Assembly (NCBI GenBank): GCA_948470475.1
Contig: OX419336.1
Span: forward strand, 20,659,249 to 20,723,248
DNA: 64,000 bases
Reading direction: 5' to 3'
Origin: Galaxea fascicularis
Taxonomy: Eukaryota; Cnidaria; Anthozoa; Scleractinia; Euphylliidae
A program made the position numbers and the translations under genes. The notes under the pieces are model-generated. The model worked only from the letters and a program-made list of their open reading frames with translations. It searched no databases and was not told the origin of the DNA. Positions 1-12,197 of this stretch are shown here, in pieces. The number at the start of each line of letters is the position of its first letter. Position 1 is the first letter of the stretch.

Positions 1-1198
1 AAAAAATAACGGTGTTTAGAATATATCCACCCACGGAATTAATTGTATTCTGGACTGGCTCAAATGCATCCGGTAGAAACGAAAGATCCAACAACTCCCA
101 GGTGTCTGCGAACACTTTTGAAGCTACACAAGGCACTTTTTCGACAAGGTACAGTCCACCACAATATCCGTAAAAATCCACAGTGTGTTTGCTTTCATTT
201 AAGGCCATTAACATCACTGGTTCAATGTGCTGCAGTAAAGAGACAAATGTTCTGGCCTCCGATCCTGTAACGGTCCCATCACTGTCCCCATCGCCAAGGG
301 ACACTAATAGAGATGTGAGCTCACTGCATCCACAGCAATCACCGAACAAAGTTCTCACTCTGGATGAAATATCTCTCCTGTATGATACCACGGCATCATT
401 GTCCGTTATGTTCTGACGTTTCTTCGTTTCCTCAAACCAGCTCATATTGACTTTGAGTACCACTTGCTTTCCTTTCCAGTCTCCGTCGTAAATCTTCTTC
501 TCAGGAACTGTCGACAGACAATTTCCAAGTTGGATGTTGTTGCGTTCACAAAGGTCAGAGCATAGGGTTCCAGATATATTTCCTGCCTTAAACGCTAGAC
601 ACTGGTACATAAACAAGAACACTGATTTTTAGAAGTTATGATTGGTAGGACGAGCGTCGTAGGTCACAGAACACAAGATCCCCATGCTTTTCACAGCAAA
701 AGACTCACTGAAACTCGACTAAACTACGTATACACCTACATTATTAAGCTACTGAAGAAGCAAAGATATGTTAAGATCTAACAGTTGCCATGCTTTAACG
801 AAATAAAGAAGTTGGTTCCACGGAGTGGGTGGGAGTTGGAAAAGAAAAGCTCGCGTCCATAAGTAAACTATGGTTACGTATAAAATCTCTGTCTAAGGGT
901 ACAAAAAAAAGAGAGAAGCGCCAAAGATTCACTTAACCAAACAACAGATTAATTTATTCACTAGAATTTCTATGATGGCCGTATCTTTGTCCTCTTTGTT
1001 TTCGGATCTATCTTTATTCATGTATGGCGAGATACTGATGCCAGGGAGCAAATGATGTAGAAATGATATTTTATATTTACTTACTATCTGATTAACGACA
1101 GAAATCATGTCACATTTTGAACGCCTGTGAAAAAATATTGGTAGAACAAGAACAGCAACAGCTGTTAAGATTGCAGCTTTCAGTTTCCAGCCGACCAT
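1..1198 (-). CDS. DIPK1: DIPK1/FAM69-like kinase, copy 1, cut by window edge
   Basis: First copy of the gene that is complete at 24,464-26,270. Exon 1 is 1,085-1,198 (ATG at 1,198-1,196), ending in a perfect minus-strand GTAAGT donor at 1,084-1,079. Exon 2 starts at 601 after a pyrimidine-rich CCAG acceptor and runs off the window at base 1, giving about 238 of 440 residues. The visible part holds the N-terminal membrane anchor, the CSDLCE cysteine motif, the VVLKV strand of the kinase-like lobe and the EF-hand-like loop. I see no stop or frameshift in it. Differences from copy 2 include Thr to Ala in the anchor and an Ala to Val near the N-lobe. The family are type II membrane proteins of the ER/secretory pathway with a divergent kinase fold. 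The 3' half should lie left of the window. Confidence 0.8.
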
Positions 1199-1623
1199 AT
1201 CAAAGCAGTGTTTTCTGGCGGTAGCGCTGCAACGAAATACACAGAATACATAATATAAGAACAACCTTCACCGATTAATAGGGGACATTGTGATTTTCAT
1301 CACCCGTCTTTGAGTAGTTTTTGCCAATCATCTAGTTGATTTTTGAGAGTGACGCAGAGAAGACTGTTTGTCAAAGTGAAACAACATATTACCTTTATAA
1401 ATGTTTAAATATCGTCTGTAATTTACATTCGATCTACTTTGAGAATGTCGTTGTGCTTGAGTCAGTTTGTGAATGGTTCCTAATTTATTGTCGACTCTAA
1501 ATATATAATAAATCAACAATGAATTTGAAAAAGACGATTATATTTCGCTTTGGGTGAAATTTAAGACCCGATTCAGACGCGGTACTTTTTTATAAGCCAA
1601 ACCCGATGCACAAATTATTATTA

Positions 1624-1679
<56 letters not shown>

Positions 1680-2676
1680 GAATGCTAATTCATGGTTATC
1701 AATGGGCTTGAATTTATTAAATTCGATGTTCGATGCGGCTCACTGGAATGACACTTACAAACCAGGACTTTCAAGCTTGTAAATAAATTATTTTGATGGG
1801 CTCAATGTCATCTTGGAAATCAGATACAGTCTACAACTGGAAACAGCTTTTTCATTAAAGGTTTATGGATTACGCATACAACTCTACAGAATGCCTCCGT
1901 TTACGGAACATAATTTTACACTGAAATAAACTTTACAGCGTCAGTACGTACCTCGGGTTCAGTACACCAGGCTTTCGCTTGCCAGATGTCCCGCCGGGTG
2001 TATGCCAGTATTTATACCACTTGTAAGGGCCACTATGTTCGGAATTCGGACAGAAGAAAAATGACTGAGAATTTGCGGCGAGTTTTGATAGACTAAGCGC
2101 AAGTTGATGAAACGAAACAAATGAACTGTTGAAGAAAAACCTTTTATGTTCACCAGTGCGTAAACAATAGCATCGAAGGGGGATTAATTAATATGCAAAA
2201 CACAGACATCAATTTAGGATCGGAAAATATTTTCCAGTCACATATGTCATACTTTTCTTATCTGTGGATGTGGGTTCGAATTCCAGTTTTAATACAATTC
2301 GGAGCGGTTTTTGTCAGTGTAGGCATCATGATCTTAAAGTTGTTGGTGGGGTCTTTCATCTCAGACAAAATTTGCCAACGGCAACTCTCACACTCATTTT
2401 TTCTTTTTAACAGTTGGTTGATTTTCTTTGAAGCCGAGAGCATGGCATATTTAATGCGCCCCAAACCACTGCGGTTTTTTCACAGTACGGGTACACAAAT
2501 GAATTTCTTTTTGCCATGGCATAAATCTGACTTTTAACTTCGATTACCAGAAGCTAAAATACAACCTTAACCATTTGCACACAATACCCGTTGACAGCTA
2601 CTAAGGAACGCTTTCAATCTTACGCTTGAATCAGTACAAACTCTGTTCATTTTTAATTGTTAAAGGGGACAGTACT
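1199..2676. other. Spacer upstream of DIPK1 copy 1
   Basis: About 1.5 kb 5' of the DIPK1 copy. It should contain the promoter and 5' UTR, but I cannot point to a core element. It holds the ATT microsatellite, and at about 1,560-1,600 a fragment resembling one end of the GGCCCGGTTCAGACG MITE family. The open frames here (for example 2,193-2,537) recur unchanged in copy 2 only because the whole segment is duplicated. They show no recognisable protein. Confidence 0.5.
1616..1679. repeat. ATT microsatellite, long allele
   Basis: About 64 bp of nearly pure ATT repeats. The same locus in copy 2 (26,685-26,723) has only about 39 bp, so the array has changed length between the copies. Confidence 0.95.
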
Positions 2677-3212
2677 ATGGTGGCCGAGGACTGCCACTGA
2701 ATTTTAGGGGCAAGTTTTTCTTTTTTAAACAAATAAAATGTGAAACAAAATGCAAATAACATTAAAATGAAATACAATTGCAATGAAATGTAAAAGAAAA
2801 TGTAAATAAAGTCAAAATCAAATGTAAATGTAAACTTGATTCAGACTAAAATTGAATTCATTCTGAAACGATAATGCAAAAAAAGTTAGTGGCAGCGCTC
2901 GGCCATGCAAAAATTTACTTTCATTTGAAAAAAAATTTTCACGTGGCCGAGCGCTGCCACTACCACCATCATGCTACACGCGCTTCTATACTACGGGTGG
3001 AACACATGGGATCGTGCAGCATGGTGGAATGGAGACAGTTCCAAAACCTGTCAGTATCAAATGCAGACTGCAGACTGAAGATTGTAGACTGCAAACTCCA
3101 TATAAAATGTAGACTGACACCCAAACCATCTCTGTCAAATACACGATAAATTTCTAATACCTAAACCTACGCTAGTGTCCTGAAAATTCAGTGGCAGTCC
3201 TCAGCCCGCCAT
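2677..3212. mobile_element. Terminal-inverted-repeat element, copy 1
   Basis: The ends are inverted copies of each other over roughly 28 bp (core GAGGACTGCCACTGAATTTT). A second short inverted repeat (AGTGGCAGCGCTCGGCCA) lies at about 2,889-2,962. The interior includes an array of AAATG/AAATGTAAA-like words. No transposase is visible, so this is a non-autonomous DNA element. The corresponding element in copy 2 is 27,721-28,294 and is slightly longer inside. Confidence 0.7.
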
Positions 3213-4690
3213 ACAGCATTGCGCAAACCGGAGGAAAATTGTTATCTCCTGCCCAAATTTTTAGGCGCCCTAATAAGGGTATGACAGGGGCGCGACTCCG
3301 TTACCTTGGTTGGAGTTTGAGTTCTGGCCATTTTGGCCTTTTAAGTGCAAGGTCCGCTGTTACACTATTGTGGATCCGCGGTCAGCGGTCAGCGGTCAGC
3401 GTTGAAGATTCATTCAGTAAAGAGCTATAGATTAAAAACAGTGTTGTTCAGGGCACTAATTAGTTTTTACTATATCGGGCCATTCTCCGTTTTATTTCCT
3501 TATATTTTAATTAATTACTCCACTTTGTTTGGAGAAAACAATAAAATACAAATACAAACAGTATAGTGTGAAAAAACGTAGGTAATATGAGTGACTGGGG
3601 AGTTCATTCAATTGCTTCTTGTAAGAGCCCATCAATGGGATCATGCAAGATTTATTTCTATGTTCGGAAGTCTTCGTCTAAATCCAGTGAGGACGATGTC
3701 TTGCCGACTTTCTTGTCTGGGTCATAATGACTGTGGTCGTCGTGATCATTCTCCGGTCGAATTCTTTTCCCGTTCAACGCGTGCCGAGTGTGAAGGTTTC
3801 TGGTATGCAACATTCCACTGCGACGACGTCGCCAAGCCTCACTGCAAGAAATAGTAGTTGCTGTTTTTTAGACGTGCATTCATATACAAGGAAGGGTGAT
3901 TCTCCCATCTAACGTTTGTTTTTTCTTTTAAGGTGTATTAGTTTGTCTATGAGTTGTGTCACTGTAACATGTTTATAACGGGAGATGACAACTCCAACAA
4001 ACGTAGTTTGAGCATCACTATGGGAAATTTATGTTGTCCCGGAAATTTGGCAGATCCTCCCAATTTTTTAACCGATTGAGCTACAAATTTTGTTTGATGT
4101 CCCGATTTTTTCTGCAATGTCCCAGTTTTTCATTATTCACAGAAGATCTCCTTTTAGGACGACACTATCGAAACTTCAATGGTAAAGCACAGACGCAAAA
4201 AATACGACTTATCTTTCATTAGTTCATTTTTTTTTCATTCACCTTTGAGAGGTTAAATTTCAAGCATGATGTACTTTTGGCAAAATAAATCCTATATCCC
4301 ATTGCTTCTGTCCCAGTAGTTTGTAAATTATAGAGTCTCAGACCACTTTCGGCTATCTACTTAAATTGTGCTAACAATGTACCAAAGTAGGTATAAACTA
4401 AAGCCTCAAAGCATGAAAACGAACACGGGGACCCTCTCTTTTTATTGCATTTCTTTGATGTTTTTGACGTTGGCAACCACCTAGCAAAGTTTCGAATGAA
4501 ATCTATTGTGACTTCTATTTCTGGAGAATCACCTTAATTTGCTCCTTGGGTGCCCCTGAAAACTGGCCTTGTTAGAGTTGTCAACCCCCGTGTTTATATA
4601 TATCTTTAAAAAGCTCTACGGTCGAGGGCCAACAAATCCTACTGGTTTTATTTGTGGCTAGTGGCAAGATTGAACTTTCTTCTAATCCTT
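3213..4690. other. Spacer, mostly absent from copy 2
   Basis: From about 3,241 onward this sequence has no counterpart in copy 2, which jumps straight to the equivalent of 6,994. It contains a short GGTCAGC direct repeat near 3,380 and AT-rich single-copy-looking DNA. No gene is recognisable, and the short open frames show no codon or motif support. Confidence 0.5.
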
Positions 4691-4730
<40 letters not shown>

Positions 4731-6160
4731 AACTTTATTAAAGTGTCAAAGCCGTTTAGCCAGGGATAAAAGAATCCCTTACTAATTTGGGGACACCAAT
4801 ATACAAACTAAAAACTATATACAACAGTAGGTAAAATATCTATAGTTATCTAATTACGAGATTTGTAGTAAAAATATACAGAAGTCAAACTGAACAAAGG
4901 CTACAGCTTGCGCAGCCATCATCTAAAAGTTCACTTATATTGAGTTGGCGTATCTTGCTTTTAAACGACATTAGGGTTGTGACGTCCCTGATACTCTTGG
5001 GTAGTTTTATCCATAGCCTAGGCCCTAGATATCTAATAGAGTGCTTGCCGTAGGTGACTGTCTCAAACCTGGGTATAGAGAAATCTGCTTGCCTCAAATT
5101 GTAATTACTATTTGGTTCTTTAAAGATGTTACTTATATATGCAGGGCACAGTTTATGCTTTACTTTATACATAAGGATGCACAGATCCTGTAAGCGACTA
5201 TTTAGTAGTGTGGGCAGATCCGCCTTCTCCAATAATTGTTCATAACTAGAATTATTATCCTTGAAAACCGCCCTAAGTCCTCTTTCTTGTAGTCTTTCAA
5301 GCTTTCGAGTGTCACTCGCTTTGCAAAAATGCCACACTAGGTGACAGTACGTGAGAAATGGTAATATCGCGCTTTTGAATAATATTAAGTTAGATTTCAT
5401 AGGAATTAGATTACGTAGTCTCATTAGAACACCAATTCTCTGGCTGGCTTTTTTACAAATAGAGATTATATGCTCAGAGAAATTTAGCTTAGAATATAAC
5501 ACTACTCTTAGAAGTATGATATTATCTTTAGTTTCAATTACGACATCATTGACGCAAATATTACTGTCATTTTGAGTGAAGCCCAAGTTCAAAACTTGGT
5601 ACTTTTTGAGGTTTCCCGCCAATAAGTTAGAATCATACCACGTTGTTGCTAAGTTGGCACTATCCTTTAACTGGGAAGTCACAGCTGCCTGGTCTGCTTC
5701 TGCGTGGTAAATTTGATGGTCATCTGCATGCATAGACAAGTTCGCTGTTAGGCAGTAGGGTAGGTCATTCTGGAAAACATTCCATAACAACGGGCCAAGC
5801 GCGGAACCCCGAGGACAGCCACGACTCACGAATCGGCTCGAACTTACATGACGGCCGATCTTTACTTGATATTTCCGTTCATTTAAATAGCTGTTTAAAA
5901 GTTGAATAGCGCTTTCCTGAAAACCGTACGCTTCAAGCTTATTCAGAAGTAGTGGTGGGTGTAACGAGTCAAATGCCTTTGACATGTCGGTTGAAAGTAT
6001 GCTCACAACCTGTCTTCGATCCCTCGCTAGTCTCCAATCTTCTACTAAATTGATCAACGTTGTTTCGCAGCTGTGAGCTTTGCGATAAGCGGATGAGTTT
6101 TGGTAAATGCGATTACCAAAGCCAGAGTTGATCTGCGCTCCAACCAACTTCTCAAGAAAC
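4691..6160 (-). mobile_element. 5'-truncated non-LTR retrotransposon (CR1/L2-Jockey type)
   Basis: A reverse-transcriptase reading frame on the minus strand is followed by AATAAA and a 3' tail of TCTA repeats (TAGA on the plus strand, 4,691-4,730). This is the usual 3' end of CR1/L2-like LINEs. The endonuclease and the N-terminal part of the polyprotein are missing, which is typical of aborted target-primed reverse transcription. The element lies inside the block present only in copy 1. I could not define target-site duplications. Confidence 0.85.
4885..6147 (-). pseudogene. LINE reverse transcriptase, C-terminal part
   Basis: A 420-codon open frame without an interrupting stop. Residues about 20-35 have the AYRKAHSCETTL motif of the RT fingers. 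Motif A is TDMSKAFDSL near residue 55, motif B is RGSALGPLLW near 113, and motif C is HADDHQIY near 140 (the catalytic ADD is present; the usual aromatic residue before it is His). The remainder matches the thumb and C-terminal region of CR1/Jockey-type ORF2, including KLERLQ and the LGPRLWIKLP segment. The apicomplexan-type or endonuclease domains expected upstream are absent, so the fragment cannot move by itself. The start codon given is only the first one in frame and is unlikely to be a real start. Confidence 0.88.
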
Positions 6161-6598
6161 CAACCTTGATGTAATTATTAGTAAATGAACTGGAAAATCA
6201 TTTACACTCACAAACAAAGTGCTTTACAGATAGATTCAAGCTGGCAACTGGCAAAAAAAGAATAATCTTTTTTCTCTTTGTGACAATTCTTAGTTAGTAA
6301 GGCTACTTACACGTAAGGAAGTAAAACTACAAACCTCTTGTTTATTGCAGAGAAAACAAGGCACAGCAAAAGCAGAACAGTTAGCAGGCACTCCATTTTC
6401 AGGCTGCAGAGGTAATGAAAACATACAATTAACGACAATCACACAATCGAAAAATGGCTCCATTATGTTGGGGTCCTTGCTACAGGGTGAATTTTTTTAT
6501 ATTTTGGGATTGTTTTGAAGAAATAAAAGTTGAGGGGTAGGAGAGGTAATTATTAGACAAAGGCCTGGATTCTGCGCACCATTCTTTCTTTCATTCTC

Positions 6599-6724
6599 AA
6601 TAGACCTCGTTAGGTTGTATATTTTCTTTTCCCAATGTAAGTCATGTGATGTTCCCAAAGGGATTTACCTTTTGTTTCGACCTCACTTTGGGAAAACAAA
6701 ATATACAAGCCAAAGAGGTCTATT
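6599..6724. repeat. Short foldback (MITE-like) element
   Basis: The ends AATAGACCTC and GAGGTCTATT are inverted repeats, and the similarity continues inward for about 35 bp around a short centre. It lies in the copy-1-only block. Confidence 0.6.
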
Positions 6725-7429
6725 TTCCCCATTTAGCCGCAAATCAGTTTAACCGGAATGCCCCCTTTAACCTCATTTTTGTCAGCAGGTGTTCCTTGTA
6801 TTTATATCTATAGAATGAGGGATTTACTTTTTAGTGAAACAAAATTTATTTGGAATCCTGGGGAATACAATTAAATTCCTAATTTCTTGGTTCCCATGGC
6901 AACGTGATTGACATTTTTGACATTCCAAATCACTCATCCTGCAGTTTTTTATAAGCCTTAATGGCTGGTGGTGTTTGTTTTTGAAATACTCTTAAAGCCC
7001 CATTTACAAAACATTCATTTTGGGTCCGACACTCCCGAATTTTGGCACACAGTCCTATGGAAATAAGAAAAGGCATCCTTAAAATAATGAGCCTCCGGAT
7101 ATATTTACAGCGATTCGCATAATTTTCGGGCTGAAATTCGCTTGGGTTCAACAAAATTTGTCAGCATAATCAAAGGGTCTCTGAGCCAACTTACTCATGT
7201 ATGATTGAAGACAAATGTCAGGATTTGTGAAAGCAATGGCGTCCCGCTCCCAGCGGTCCTTTTAAAAGTTCTAAGAGATATTTTTCTTCAATTCAAATTG
7301 AGGTAAAGCTCAATGGAACTCAAAGTAGACAGATACAATCCTCATGAATAATCGGCGGTAGAAATTGAAGGATATGGAGGTCTTAACAAAGATCAAAATT
7401 AAAATTCTCATTTGTTGCCACTACACATT

Positions 7430-7557
7430 TCCTATAGAGGTAGTAGGAAGAAATTGTTCAAATATCAAGCAAGTTCATCTTGTGTTACCCCGTCCTTAAT
7501 TCTCATGGCACTTTGTTCTATAATTAAAGTCTTGATATTTGATGCTGATCACTCTTA
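7430..7557 (+). repeat. Interspersed repeat, about 130-150 bp, copy A
   Basis: Starts CTACACATTTCCTATAG and ends TTTGATGCTG. Diverged relatives are at 58,300-58,437 (inverted) and 61,157-61,300, both in DAGLA introns. It is not coding and no terminal repeats are visible. This copy is missing from the second duplicated segment. Confidence 0.65.
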
Positions 7558-8010
7558 GGGTAGTGGATTTTATGTGACGGTAAATGGTGTTTTTGAATTT
7601 TGATTTTTTTTTCATTCAAGTTTGAAAGCAACGTCGTGTTGACATAGCCGTAAAGTAGCAACATTACGGCCTTCTGCAAGTTATTTTGAACTAATTAAAC
7701 CCTCTGCGACTGAGAGAGATATAGAGATATTCCCAGTTTTGCCTGGCCGAAGCAATTTTTCCTGATTACCTTTGGCATGCAAATTTTCGAGGCCAACTAG
7801 GGTAACTTTTGAATGTATTCTCCATGAAATTTCTGCAGACATATATCTGCCAGGATACACCGATGCGAAAGGCTGTTACTCCAAACCGTCGACTTGCAAT
7901 AACCCCGTATTACCTCGCTTCTACAGCAGAATATAGAACCATTGCTAACTTCTTCGTTTCAGGGCAAACCACGAAGACAGCATTTGCGCATGCCTAATTG
8001 AGTTTGATAA

Positions 8011-8393
8011 GGCCCGGTTCAGACGCCGTACTTTTCATGGGCCGAGCTAAATTCGAATTTGGACCGACCCAAATTGGCAAAAGTACGCCTGTTGATTCAG
8101 ACATAGCCTTTCCACAGCCATTCCTAATACACTTGCAGGAAAACTAATCAACACTGTCAGTGAAAATATATACCAAATAATAATTTATGCATTAAGTTCG
8201 GCACATAAAAAGTTCGGCGTCTGAATCAAGGCCAAAGTCGAAATTCCCGGCCAAGCCACGCCAAAAGAACGCCTGAGCCGTTCCATATTAATTAAAATAG
8301 CCGTTGCTAATTGATTCAGACGCCGAACTTTTCACGTACTTAATTCTATGAATTAAATTCGGCTCACGAAAAGTACGGCGTCTGAATTGGGCC
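8011..8393. mobile_element. Harbinger-like MITE, GGCCCGGTTCAGACG family
   Basis: The left end GGCCCGGTTCAGACGCCG and the inverted right end ending in GGGCC flank a compact element with internal inverted repeats of the AAAAGTACGGCGTCTGAA kind. The flanking triplets are TAA and ATA, so the 3-bp target duplication is imperfect here. Related elements are at 20,172-20,472, 23,947-24,363 and 48,870-49,841. It is in copy 1 only. Confidence 0.65.
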
Positions 8394-9801
8394 ATAGGCA
8401 CTGAAGCCTGGCAAAATCTCGTTTTGGCACGTGGGCCACTTTTTAAGCGGGCCAGGGATCCGTTTCTCGAAAGTCCCGGTAACTTAACGGGCCCACAAAC
8501 CATATTTTGAACTTAAAATCTCAATAAAAGTAGGGTGTGTTCTGACCTCCGAATGAAGTCCATTTTGTTTCTTTAGCTGATAACTTTACTGCATAATTTT
8601 CAAAACTTTTGAAACTCCTGATTAACCTAAGTGATATAATAAATATCTTACTGGCCTCGTTTTCTCGGTCCGTACTGTAAGTTACGGATCCTCGTTTTTT
8701 CCCGTTGATTTATGGCCCGCACGATTCACGCTTGGGCCATAAGTGCACGGGAAAAAACTCGGTCCTTAACTTACAATGTATAATTTTCAAAACTTTTGAA
8801 ACTCCCACCTGGAATGGAAAACAAAACTGCTTAACGGGCCCGATAATTACCGGGAACTTCGAGAAACGGCCCCCAGGACCACCTCACGTCCCGTTCGCTT
8901 GATTTTTTTTTGCCCGCGTGCCGACAAATTTGCAAGTTTTCGACAAATATGCCAAAGCTATTGGCCCGCGTACCTAAATTCAGGAGTGACGGGCCCAAAA
9001 TGAATGTCGTGTGTCTCACAGCAGTAAAATTGGACAGCTGAGTGCTTTGAAATGCATGGCTGTGATACACATAGGAGAATGAGTGACAGGTGACCAAATT
9101 TTGTATTTCTAGAAACCTTGGACTGTCATTGTTCTGGATCAGTGCTTTTTGTTTGGTGTAGTTAAATTATATTTTGTTGATTTCACATCATCCGATGTCT
9201 CCAATTTTGCGAAAATATGACTGTAATCCTGAAAGCAGACATGTCGCCAGACAAAACTCCTGTCTTCATACCAGTCCGACCAGAACTGAGGATGAAAAGA
9301 CCTTGAGAATTTCCGCTGCAACGAACCATGGCGTACTACCAGAGCAACTCACACCCCCTAATGAACTGACAGAGAACTTCTGGTATTATTAGAGCTTGTT
9401 TTTGGTAACCGGAACCTTAAATTAAAGGAATACAGGGAAAAACTCTTACCTTTTCAGTAGAGACGACGTCTGAGTGTTTAACCTCAAGCGTCAACCTTAG
9501 TACTGTTAAACCGTACTCAGTAGGAAATAATTGACTCAACTTGGCAAGCCAAACACTCTATGAACACTTTTGTCCCCTATTGTCTTTGGAATATCCCATT
9601 TAACAATTAATACCGCCCAAATTTGCATTTTCTCAATGTATTCTTTGCTGTGCAATCAAGCCGATCAAGTGGGTATTGTTTTGCTGTACGCTATTGTTTT
9701 TAATGTTTTGTTGTGTTTCAGTTTTACGTCACTCGTGAGCATCACAGGTTTTTACACCGAGGATGAGCCGGAAAGTCAGGATCTTGATCAGTTGTACTCC
9801 A

Positions 9802-9932
9802 GGCCTCAGTTGTTCAAAGAGCGGATAAGTCGCTATCCAGTGAATAGTACGTATCGCAACTGATACACGTTTATCCGCTGTATGGCGAAATATCCGCTGG
9901 GTAGTGTGATCCGCTCTTTGAACAACTGGGGC
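9802..9932. repeat. Foldback MITE (CAGTTGTTC family), copy 1
   Basis: Its inverted termini read CAGTTGTTCAAAGAGCGGAT and TCCGCTCTTTGAACAACTG, with TATCC-rich repeats between. This kind of foldback is abundant in cnidarian genomes. The counterpart in copy 2 is 29,637-29,767, with the same length of 131 bp. Confidence 0.75.
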
Positions 9933-9956
9933 AAGTATGTTAAAAGTAAAAATTAA

Positions 9957-10470
9957 AAGAACTCCAAGAAGTAAACATCCGAGGAACGCCGGTCAATTAA
10001 AGCCCACTGGGCAGTTCAGGCTTGAATCAGTGACTTTCTAAGAATTCTCTGATGCGTGTCAAAGATTGTCCAGAAAGTTCTTATGAAAACGGAACAAAGG
10101 AAACCTGTTAGTGTGACTCCCAGGAATGCAAATGCTAAATCTCTAGAGGCGGCTCAAGGTTTTGCTTGACACGAAATTCATACACGTGCAATGACAGCAA
10201 TATGCAATATTGTCAAGAGCCATAATTGTACTCTAGATATCTTAAAAGAAAAAAAAAAAACTCCAAGAAGGAAACGTCCGAGCAACGCCGGTCAATTAAA
10301 GCCCCCTGGGGGGTTCAGGCTTGAATCAGTGATTTACTGAGAGTTCTCCGATGCGTGTCAAAGATTGTCCAGAGAGTTCTTATGCAAACGGAACAAAGGA
10401 ATGCTGTTTGACGGCTCAAATTTAACCACCTATTCTACCAAACAGAAATTTTTGCTTGACACGAAACGCG
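9957..10470. repeat. Tandem repeat, about 299-bp unit, two units
   Basis: ACTCCAAGAA recurs at 9,961 and 10,260, followed by matching sequence (GTCAATTAAAGCCC, TTCAGGCTTGAATCAGTG, GATGCGTGTCAAAGATTGTCC). The second unit is truncated and diverges after about 10,400. The same locus in copy 2 has three units, so this is a variable-number array. Confidence 0.85.
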
Positions 10471-10775
10471 CGATACTGGCCGGGAAGATGCTCTAACCAG
10501 CTGAGCTACGACTGAAACCACTGACGTTAGGCTCATATGTTGCACAAATTACGCTAACAACTGCGAGGATAATTCTTCGTTTGATTTCATTTCCGCAGTT
10601 CAGATTTATTTCATATACATCATCCACTTTCATCTCTTTCACAGGAACATACGAACCTACAATTGACCTCCTATGAACGTCAGTGGCTTCATAGCTCAGT
10701 TAGTGAGAGCATCGCACTGCCTATGCGTATCGCGAAGTCAAAGGTTGTAACCCCGTTATTAGGGAGTTTAAGCAA
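10470..10775. mobile_element. tRNA-derived SINE fragments
   Basis: An inverted tRNA-like head (minus-strand GTAGCTCAGCTGGTTAGAGC, the box A region) at about 10,485-10,535 is followed by a SINE body (ACTGCGAGGATAATTC, TTTCATTTCCGCAGTT). A second tRNA-like head on the plus strand follows at about 10,680-10,775, with a degraded box B (GGTTGTAACCCC). They are degraded and are not tRNA genes. Confidence 0.7.
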
Positions 10776-11660
10776 CGACTACGGCTACGGCAATTCTAAT
10801 CATTATTAGAATTTGGACAAAACGAAAGTGAAACTATTCCCCAATTTCACGAGTATACCATTTGATTACCTTTTAAAGGAACAGTATCCCGATTCTGCCC
10901 ATGCTCAAAATTTTGTTCATCCTGTCGCGAAATCAAACGATGGGAGCAATGCTGTTTTTGGCGTGAAATCCGTCCCCATCGCTGTTATTTTACATCTCCA
11001 TTTACTCAAACTCGATGCTCAAACGGTTGAAATTTTATTGTTAGGTCATATTTCGTTCCGATTCAGTTTGACTTTTTTTGAAATCATTTTCTTTAGAGAT
11101 TATTTTCAATGCCGTTAGAAGGACCTTCGCGAGGTGGACAGCGCTATGGCGCTGGTCGAAGGCTACTTTCTCCACTTAGCTTTCAGAAAAGCTCAGAAAA
11201 CTTGGCTAAGAAGAGGCAGTCGTGGAATTCAAAGCACAGAAGAATGTATATAAAGAAAGAGATCCACGATACATGAAAAAGATTGAAGCCGAATCGCGGA
11301 CTCGAAATTGATTTTACGAGACCAGGAGAGATGTTACAGGACGGTAATACGTGCTTTTGACTTTCGATTTTCTTTTTTAGACTTGCTTGATTGACCATTT
11401 GAGGTGAGATAGTGTAACGGTTGTTTTTTGGCTGAGAAAGTCGTGTTATACAGAGGCGAAGCATGTGTGAAGACAGCATGTTTAGCTATGTTTGTGTCCA
11501 CGCTCGCAAGGAAATCGAAGGTTTTTCTCTCTATTAAAACTCTCCTGACAACAAAACTAGTGATGATTCCAATAAAATTTTTGGCTGGAAAAGCTGTTTT
11601 TTATTATTTATTCTTCAGTAATTCATAGTTATCTTTGGAAAGCGATATCGACTAATTTGC

Positions 11661-11780
11661 TACCCTGGGTGCCAGAGGGTTTTTTTTTTTCTTTTCGTTT
11701 GGAGGAGGGGAATTACGCGGCGAAGCCGCATTCACGAGGCGCGAAGCGCCCGCGAGAAGAAAAAAAACAACCTCTGCTCG
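11661..11780. repeat. TACCCTGGGTGCCAGAGG repeat, copy 1
   Basis: Starts with TACCCTGGGTGCCAGAGG, then a T-tract. The centre is GC-rich and self-complementary (GCGGCGAAGCCGC and GGCGCGAAGCGCC), and it ends AAACAACCTCTG, inverted relative to the start. This resembles a foldback element missing its outermost right end. The copy 2 counterpart is 31,783-31,902. Confidence 0.55.
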
Positions 11781-11966
11781 CACGAATACGGAACCTCATT
11801 TCCGTTCATTTCCGTGCTGTCGCCTGGGAAACCACGCGTTTCCTCAGCCAATCAGAGTTGTTGTTTTTCATGTCGGCCAGGAAACCACGCCATTTGTAAG
11901 CCAATCACAGTTACTGTTTTATTTGATGAGCAAATCAACGAACTAGAACAAATACTGTCCCAATTG

Positions 11967-12035
11967 GCTCAAAATCCATACAAACGTCTCTAATTTTGTG
12001 ACAGCAAATTAGAGACGTTTGTATGGATTTTGAGC
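11967..12035. repeat. Perfect 30-bp-arm hairpin, copy 1
   Basis: GCTCAAAATCCATACAAACG and the bases that follow are repeated exactly in inverted orientation around a loop of about 9 bases, ending CGTTTGTATGGATTTTGAGC. Both arms are intact in copy 2 as well (32,081-32,149). Confidence 0.85.
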
Positions 12036-12111
12036 TATGTTTCAAGGTCTATAACTTAGTCACTGTTCAACCTAAAAGAATCACACTTGGTCAAAGGACT
12101 GAACTCAATGT

Positions 12112-12197
12112 CATCTTTCATGTGATGGTGTCAATTTATCGATTACTTCAAAATTTGAAACTCGCCCCAGTTCCCTTTTGAATTTCGGAATGGCCAA
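12112..12197. repeat. Half copy of the INCENP-intron foldback, copy 1
   Basis: Matches the right arm of the 169-bp foldback at 36,335-36,503 (ATCTTTCATGTGATGGTG through TTTCGGAATGGCCAA) but lacks the left arm. The copy 2 counterpart is 32,226-32,311. Confidence 0.75.

Noticed and set aside
2193..2537. 114-codon open frame identical in both copies (27,237-27,581)
   Set aside because: Again explained by duplication. The protein shows no recognisable family, and the opposite strand is open too.
10813..11118. 101-codon open frame identical in both copies (30,945-31,250)
   Set aside because: Identity comes from the recent duplication. No domain, no splice or start context, and the frame begins in repeat-like sequence.
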